Positions 57,507-64,000 of a stretch of DNA of 64,000 bases are shown piece by piece. The notes under the pieces were generated by a model. That model was not told the origin of the DNA. It was given only the letters and a program-made list of their open reading frames with translations, and did not search any database. Position 1 is the stretch's first letter. Every line of letters starts with the position of its first letter. The DNA is taken from contig NC_092458.1 of the NCBI RefSeq assembly GCF_047495875.1, forward strand, positions 3,679,939 to 3,743,938, in the 5' to 3' direction. The stretch comes from Pithys albifrons albifrons. Its lineage: Eukaryota; Chordata; Aves; Passeriformes; Thamnophilidae. The position numbers and the translations under genes were made by a program.

Positions 57507-60500
57507 GGGGAGGGCAGCTCTGGTTTGTCTGTCCTTCACTTTCTGCATCTCTGTCAGCCTGCTGGGAATGGGCATCGCTGCTCCCTGGGGCACAGGAGGC
57601 AGAGTGGGCTTCACTCTCCTCTCCAGTCACATGACAGATCATATACACAATAGTGAGTTAATTACAGGTAATGATTATCAGATGATAACTGTTTAGAAAA
57701 GCAGATTACTTGACCTTCTGGAAGTACCTACAGAATTTTGAATAATGGCTTTAAAAAGGTCCAGTGGAAGCAGAAGCAAGTTCCAGGCTGCTGACTGGTT
57801 TATTATACAAAAGGATGCATTTATTTCTAGACATTAATAAATCATTAGAATTCTATAAACTATCTTAAGAGGAAGATAAACAACTTTTAAACAAATATTC
57901 AGAAGAGTTACTTAAATTATCCCCAGAATAACAGAGCCACATCTAAAATACCTTTCTTCCAATCATCTTAACTGAGATAAGTGAACTTTGCCACATCTAT
58001 TTATGTTGACTAACTCTAACTATACTAAAGCAAACACAAATAATCCAGCCTTTGATGGAGTGATAGGTGAGAATTTTAATGCTGATACAATATATTAACA
58101 TTTATATATTTATGTTAATACACAAATTTTCTCTAATACCTTACAAATATTATAGGAAGAAAAACTATCATCTCTGAGATACCTATTTTTTTCACCACCT
58201 TATATTTTAAATGGCATATAAACAGATTACATTGTATTTCAGAGGTATTTATTGCAAATACTCTAAATCTTTCTGGGGTTTAAAGACCTTTTTTGGGGGA
58301 AATGTTATTTCTTTTCATTAACAAGTGCTTCACTCTGGTTCAGAGACTTGTGATAGTCAAGCAGTTATAGATAAATTCGATAGACCCAAGGTCATGATAT
58401 TTTAATGTAAAATAACCAAATATTCCATCATCCCCCCCCCCCCCCCCCCCAATTTACTATTGCAAAGGGAAGTCAGACTTTTTTTTCCTATTAAGTTTTC
58501 CTGGCTGCCTTTTTGCTGTAAAGACTTTGTATCTTCTGAAAATTGAAAAATGCTTTTTCTTACCTCATTAGCTCTTCATGTTGTTATCAGTCTAGCAAAG
58601 ACAGGAAATGTGTTGACTTCACACAATCCTAAGTCTTCTAGAACTTTGGAGACAGATATTACTGTTTCACTGAGTATATGATTCAGGCATGTTCAGAAAC
58701 CTCTACTCAATGTAACAAAAATACCCTAAACAAACAGAGGCTATGTTTAGAAGAAAATATTTCATTTTTTAACATTAATTGAGGGGATTTTAAGTCCATG
58801 CAAAAATGGACTACAATATATATTCCACCTAATACCAGAATATATAAATCTAATTTGCTGAAGAAAAGTACAACTAGAAATACAACAAAAAGTCTACATG
58901 TTTCATAGTCAGCCTTGAATGATGCTGGAGATATCAGTTAAATTCTGCACAAAACACAAACCAAATGAAATATCAATCACCAGTACCCACTAATGCATTA
59001 CCCACTTTGCATAAGAGCTTTTGGGGCTGAGGAGTACCAGGAGTTTCTCCTTCCCCCACCTTCACTACTTGAGTGCCAATATGGTCAAACTGTGGGGGCA
59101 AATCTGCCACAATCCCATGAGGGACCTCAACCTGCAGCTGGGACAGGGAAGTAAGGAAGCAAAAGAGGACAGCAGATTCACTTTGTCTTTATTTTCAGAT
59201 TTAGGACTAAGTACTCCAAAAATGTTTCCTTCTTTGTGCAGGATTCTCTGTAGAATTCCCTGACTCCCAGGACAGAGCATTTCTGCCTGGCACATCCTGA
59301 AAGAGTCATATTGTGTATACAACAGTTGTATTTGTACTTAAGAGTTCTGGCATTGTTAGATATAATAATCACCTAAAAATGGATTGTATTTTATTTCATT
59401 TCAGATTCCCACCTTTAAAAGATTTATACCAATATCTCAGCACAACTTTCCATCCTTTAACAAATACTCTGCGAAGAAGGTAAACCCCCATTATTTTTGG
59501 AAGTGCTATAGCACTGTTATTCACATGAATGCTCAGCAGTTTTAGAGGTGAAGGAGAAGAAAGAAAGAAGACTGTCCAGCCAAACAAACCAACCAAACAA
59601 AAAAGTGCTTCTTTCACCTTCCATCTTTGCTACCTTTCAACACTTACAGTCTATCTCTTCTTATATACTCTATGCCCTTTGAATTGTACACTTAGTGGCT
59701 TGTATTCCTCCCTCAGTTTCTATCCCCTGTATTTGTCTTTTTATGCTGTTTTTCCATGACTCTGCTTCCTCGGTTTGCATTTTACCTCCTTCTCACATGT
59801 CAGCTCTCCTGTTGTTGCTGAATTATCAGGTAACAGAGAAGACAGAAGGAGCAACAAATGCCACCCAGTCTAGCACTGGAAAGGATGAGTGACACATTTT
59901 TTATCAAATGCACAGAACTAATTTCAAACAACCGAAAGATGCAAATACACAATATTCCTTAACCATAGAGAAATATTAAATTAAGATTATGAGTTGTTAG
60001 CAGAAAAATAATTTTATTCTTTTTTCCACTTTATAGACATGATTTTGTCCTGATGATATTCTTTAAAACTCAATGTCACCTCACATGCTCACCCCACTGG
60101 TTTATTTATGTTCAGTGTTTTAAAATCTGATTATCATTATGATTTAAAAGTTAAATTTGTGTTTGCTGTTTATCTCCTTACAGGTTAAGCTGACTCAAAA
60201 ATATTACTTTGAGTTAGGTATTGCCTTTCTTCTTTTATTATTACATTCAGAAAGTATTTGTTTGTTCTAAAAATGTGAGTGGTGAAAGTTCTGCCCTTAG
60301 CTTTTGGCCTCAGATTACAAGCATCAGACACAAATACTCATTTCCCTCCCAACATGAGCTATTCACCATTCCACTCTGCACCAGCAAGTGTTGAAACAGA
60401 ATTTACAACCCGGTCTCTGCTAGTGCATGAAGAACAGTTAAATGGTTAAGAAAATAATTTTATTGCTGTTTGAATCAAATCATACTGTGAGTAGATGGAG

Positions 60501-61019
60501 AACCAAGTGCTTCCAAACCAATTCACTGTGAAATATTCTTATTTCTCCTTTTGTTCAAGTATGATGATACAATTATTTAATCATGACTTTTTTATGGTAA
60601 TTTTTATTGGATGTAGCTTATATATGTCTACATACACACATAATTATGTGCGGATCTAAAAATTAACCCTGTTTTCCCATCTTTTCTTGTAAGAGTTTGA
60701 AAAGCAGAGATTGTAAGGATATGTGTAGCCATGCCCCAAGTTAACCATTCCTATGCTGAAGGCAGCACATAACAGCTCATACTGTGGAGAATGCTGAGAT
60801 GACAATGTGTCAAAGACTAAATTGGGGATATCTTGGCACTGCTTCTGTTTCTCTGAACAAAACTCTCTTGGTGCTCAGCCAAGTAGTTGCTTAGCTGCAT
60901 ATTTCCATGTCTATCTGATGGTCTATTTTAGACCATAATGCACTACGAAGGTGTGTAAGATTTTGAGGATTGTTGTTATTGCATCTTTCCCTAAGTATTA
61001 GGGAAATCATAATTATATC
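57507..61019. other. Mostly AT-rich non-coding stretch, no gene seen
   Basis: The first ~130 bp after the array are GC-richer (ggcagctctggtttgtctgt onward) and of unknown origin. A C19 run is at 58432-58450. Open frames of 60-80 codons near 59021-59900 show no domains. Confidence 0.5.
58432..58450 (+). repeat. C19 homopolymer
   Basis: An uninterrupted run of 19 C, isolated in AT-rich DNA. The length may be unreliable in assembly. Confidence 0.85.
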
Positions 61020-61024
61020 CTTAC

Positions 61025-61650
61025 TGTCTTGGTTTGAGATAAGCAACTGCCAACCCCCCCAAGCACAGAGAGAAAAGCCTCCCTCCTAACACCAGGGAAA
61101 GGGAGGAAAAGAGAGGGGAAAGAAAAAAAACACTTCAAACTGCATTTATACTAAATCTACATATATTTTTCACAGAGAGAAAGAGACAATTAGAAGAGAG
61201 TACAAATATACACTCACACAAGTCTGTAAGAACAAGTTCCCCACCTCAACTTCTTAAGGAACACACAAATTCTACTGTCCTAACTACACATTACTTAAGA
61301 AGAAGCTTATTCCCCAGGGAGACAAACCCAAGCAGAAAGGAGAGACCCAGAACAACACATTTTACTTTCCTGAGGTACCCTGTGAGCCAGTGGTGGGCCT
61401 GGTCCTCTCCATCCCCCCTGGGACAGCATCGTGAGTCCTCCCAAGAGGAGGGCTGAGAAGCGACTGCCTTAACCACTCCCACACTGGTTCCTACTGCCCT
61501 GGAGATGATGTCATAATGTGGTATGGAATACAAAGTTACTGGCTAGAAGAGGTCAGCTGTTAGCTCAGCCCAGCTCAAGTCAGCTGACAGCTTTGGCCTA
61601 GTCCAAACTTCAGAGCCCAAATCTAGGCCCACCTAGGTGAACCCATAACA
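61025..61650 (-). mobile_element. Solo LTR of an endogenous retrovirus (family A)
   Basis: A 626-bp unit with the same ends and orientation as the 47.4-kb copy. It is flanked by a perfect 5-bp target duplication, cttac, at 61020-61024 and 61651-61655. There is no internal retroviral sequence, so it is a solo LTR. By eye it is closest to the 47.4-kb copy. Differences include a shorter C-run near 61055 and small substitutions. Confidence 0.92.
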
Positions 61651-61655
61651 CTTAC

Positions 61656-62810
61656 ATAGGGTATGCGGCCCAGGCTCTTCATTGATTTTGGTTTATTTTT
61701 TTTTTAATTTTTATTTTAGTAGATGTCATAAGTACTACAGAGCAAAATGTAAACTCATTATTCTTTTATACATTGCACACCAGGAATTGTAACTCTGCAA
61801 TATTTAACAACTCTACCACAGAATTTCATCTACACTGTACTTCACATCAATACATATTGCCAGGATCAAGCTTAACAATATAGGCAGTGGATCCTCCTAA
61901 GCATGGCAAGGAATAACTCTGCAAATGAAATTACATTATTCTCCAGTTACTGTACACCCAGGAAATTCTCCTTCTAAACTTGAGTCTTTCCTTCATAAAA
62001 GCTGCACCTTTCTCTGATGTCATCCCTGTTATATCATGTATGATTTCTAGATTAATGTCCTTCTACATAATTTAGTTTTGTAGAAGGAAGAAAACCACTT
62101 CATATAAGTAGAATCCAACAACTTTCCAAAGTGAGACAGGAGCAATAGTATTCTTCTTACATTCACACTACATAGACTTTTCAAACACATGTAGATCCTG
62201 ATGACATTCTTCTATCAAAATTGTTATCATGGTGCCTTGAGTACTTTTTCATTTGAATTATAAAGCCCTTGACAGTGAATTCTCCACTTTAGTAGACAAA
62301 ATGTCATCCATGTTCATTGGAGAATAAATCATACCAGACACCTTTCTGACGAGTAGATGGAAAGTCAGTAGATTTAACAACACAGTGATTAAAGTCTCCT
62401 TCTGATGGAAAAGATATAATAGATGACAAAAGCACACCACCTTTTTTTTTTTTCATACACAGAAATCTCAGGAAAAGCTCATTTTCTATCACATGTTTGT
62501 GTTGGGTAATTTATTTTTTTTTGTGGGTAGTAGATGTTGAAAAAGTCCAGTGCTTAACATGATCAGTAAAATACATTCATTCCTCATTTTCCTGTAATTC
62601 TAATATGGGAGAACACAGGCATTGTACTTAAGAGATGATGCACTGAGAGTAGAAAAAAAAACCTAATTTTTCAAATGCTATTAATAAATCCACCAAAAAA
62701 ATGAAGTCTTATTATTTTACATCACACTTAAATGTGAAAAACTGAAATAGGGAACATTTAAATGGAATTTAAGTTTAAAGATGTCCATGTGAAGATAATT
62801 AAGCAATGAA
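61656..62810. other. AT-rich non-coding stretch, no gene seen
   Basis: T-runs near 61690 and 62440-62452. Nothing else recognised. Confidence 0.5.
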
Positions 62811-62996
62811 TCAGGTTGTCCAGAGTGAATGTGGAGTATACATTCTTAGAGGTTTTCAAGACCTGACACAACAAAGCCCTGAGTGACCTGGCATGAATTC
62901 AGTTTTTTCATTGTTTGAAGATCCAGGATGAGCAAAGGTTGAGTTAGAAACTTCTGTAGTCTCTTCTCTCCTCAGTGATCCTATAATTTGCCAAAG
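62811..62996 (+). mobile_element. Old CR1 LINE 3' fragment
   Basis: The segment caggttgtccagagtgaatg, tggagtatacattcttagag, ttttcaagacctgac, aagccctgagtgacctg follows the CR1 ORF end and 3' UTR. It closes with gtgatcctataatttgcc, a decayed terminal repeat. It is strongly diverged and non-coding. Confidence 0.75.
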
Positions 62997-64000
62997 AAAG
63001 GTGTTCAGATCATGATCCATGTTATTATATGACAACCAGTCTGTAGTAGAGCATGGCATCAGGAGTGAGCTGCTATGTTTGGATTGCATGAAAGAAATAT
63101 CTTGTTTTTACCAGTAGTTACATTTATTTCCATTTCTGTCATTCTGTATTTGTAATTTTTTTCAATTCCATATCCACTACCAGTAGCAAATTCAGTATGA
63201 TTTTAAGGATGTGTACTCTCTGTACCACATAATTATTTGCACATGATTTTCTCACTCATAAAATTGATACTCATGCTTTTAAAACTTTTTGAGAAAAACT
63301 CACCAAAATAAAAGGAAAATAGAAGTGCATTATGCACCCATCTGGTATGATGGTAATTTAAAATAAGTCAGGAAGATTCCTGAGATCTAAAGGTCATATA
63401 TATCCACTGACTTAGATGACTACAAACACAGTTAGATAGTGGGCTGTTATCCAAAATGTCCTATTAATAAGATCTAATGGGAATTATTTACTCACGCTAT
63501 TTCAGTTCCTCTAAAAAATACACCTATTCACTTCATTGTAGTGAATGTATATGCCTTTAAAATTAGCCCTAAAGTAACTAGTCTTTGAATTAAAGACTTA
63601 ATTTTTTATTACTCAGTCTAAAATCCTTTTTAAAAGATCTAGTATTTTAAAATCTACTGATGTAAAATGTAGCTTTTCTTTTGTCTTGCATTCACTGTTT
63701 AATGAGTGATCAAAACTACTACTCACTTTTGAAAGAAAAGAATAATTATCTTGGCATTATAATTTCAGGTCTCCCTAAAAAGCAAGATACCAAAGATCAT
63801 TATGCACCTGCAGCTTGTTGTCTTATGGTAGGTAGCCAGTAGATTTTTCTAAAGCAATAAGTTTGTTACACAGTCGTGTGTATATCTTGTTATCACAAGA
63901 CACAAGGTGGAATCTGAAGGATGGGCTTCAGCTGCTCACACACAAAATACACATATCTGATGCTGTTTCAGTTTGCTGAGGTTTTTGGTAGGCATGGACT
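62997..64000. other. AT-rich non-coding stretch, no gene seen
   Basis: No recognisable feature to the end of the window. Confidence 0.5.

Noticed and set aside
56315..57648. Three open frames of 400-439 codons
   Set aside because: They lie in a purine-only array that cannot form stop codons in most frames. The predicted proteins are Lys/Arg/Glu or Phe/Leu/Ser only. This is composition, not coding.
59021..59263. 80-codon frame in slightly GC-richer DNA
   Set aside because: No domain, no splice context, and antisense frames are equally long.

Overview
The window reads as AT-rich nuclear DNA from a bird, most likely intergenic or deep intronic. I recognise no host protein-coding exon, rRNA gene, functional tRNA gene or CRISPR array. 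The bird call rests on CR1 retrotransposons ending in the avian ATTCTATG-type 3' repeat, retrovirus-derived solo LTRs, and a 5S-rRNA-derived SINE present six times. From memory, expansions of 5S-derived SINEs have been reported in hoopoe-like birds (Bucerotiformes). I cannot verify that here, so the order-level guess is weak.

Layout: 1-5.1 kb is unique AT-rich sequence with an old CR1 tail (2.2 kb), two G/C-run tracts, and a GC-richer unclassified block (4.2-5.1 kb) containing long palindromes. At 5.6-7.0 kb there is a young CR1 tail and an older 5S-SINE. A 5S-SINE with a (CA)n tail lies at 11.6 kb. At 17.9-18.5 kb sits a CR1 insertion that appears chimeric. From 26.5 to 27.8 kb a CR1 carrying part of the reverse transcriptase lies nested inside an older, opposite-strand CR1. 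Solo LTRs lie at 31.1, 47.4 and 61.0 kb (one ~626-bp family), and a different LTR is at 32.9-33.3 kb. More 5S-SINEs occur at 36.7, 39.4, 46.7 and 54.0 kb. A decayed CR1 is at 44.1-45.0 kb. A 1.1-kb pure polypurine array occupies 56.4-57.5 kb, and a further old CR1 tail is at 62.8 kb.

The mobile elements suggest at least three machineries. CR1 copied itself and left 5'-truncated copies. An LTR retrovirus lineage left solo LTRs with 5-bp target duplications. The 5S-SINE is transcribed from an internal 5S-type pol III promoter and was inserted with 11-12-bp target duplications. Its 3' end does not resemble CR1 and carries a (CATA)n or (CA)n tail, so its partner LINE is probably not CR1. The 5S-SINE, with two tail types and a conserved 3' hairpin, is the most interesting system here. 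The long open frames in the polypurine array and in repeats are not genes.
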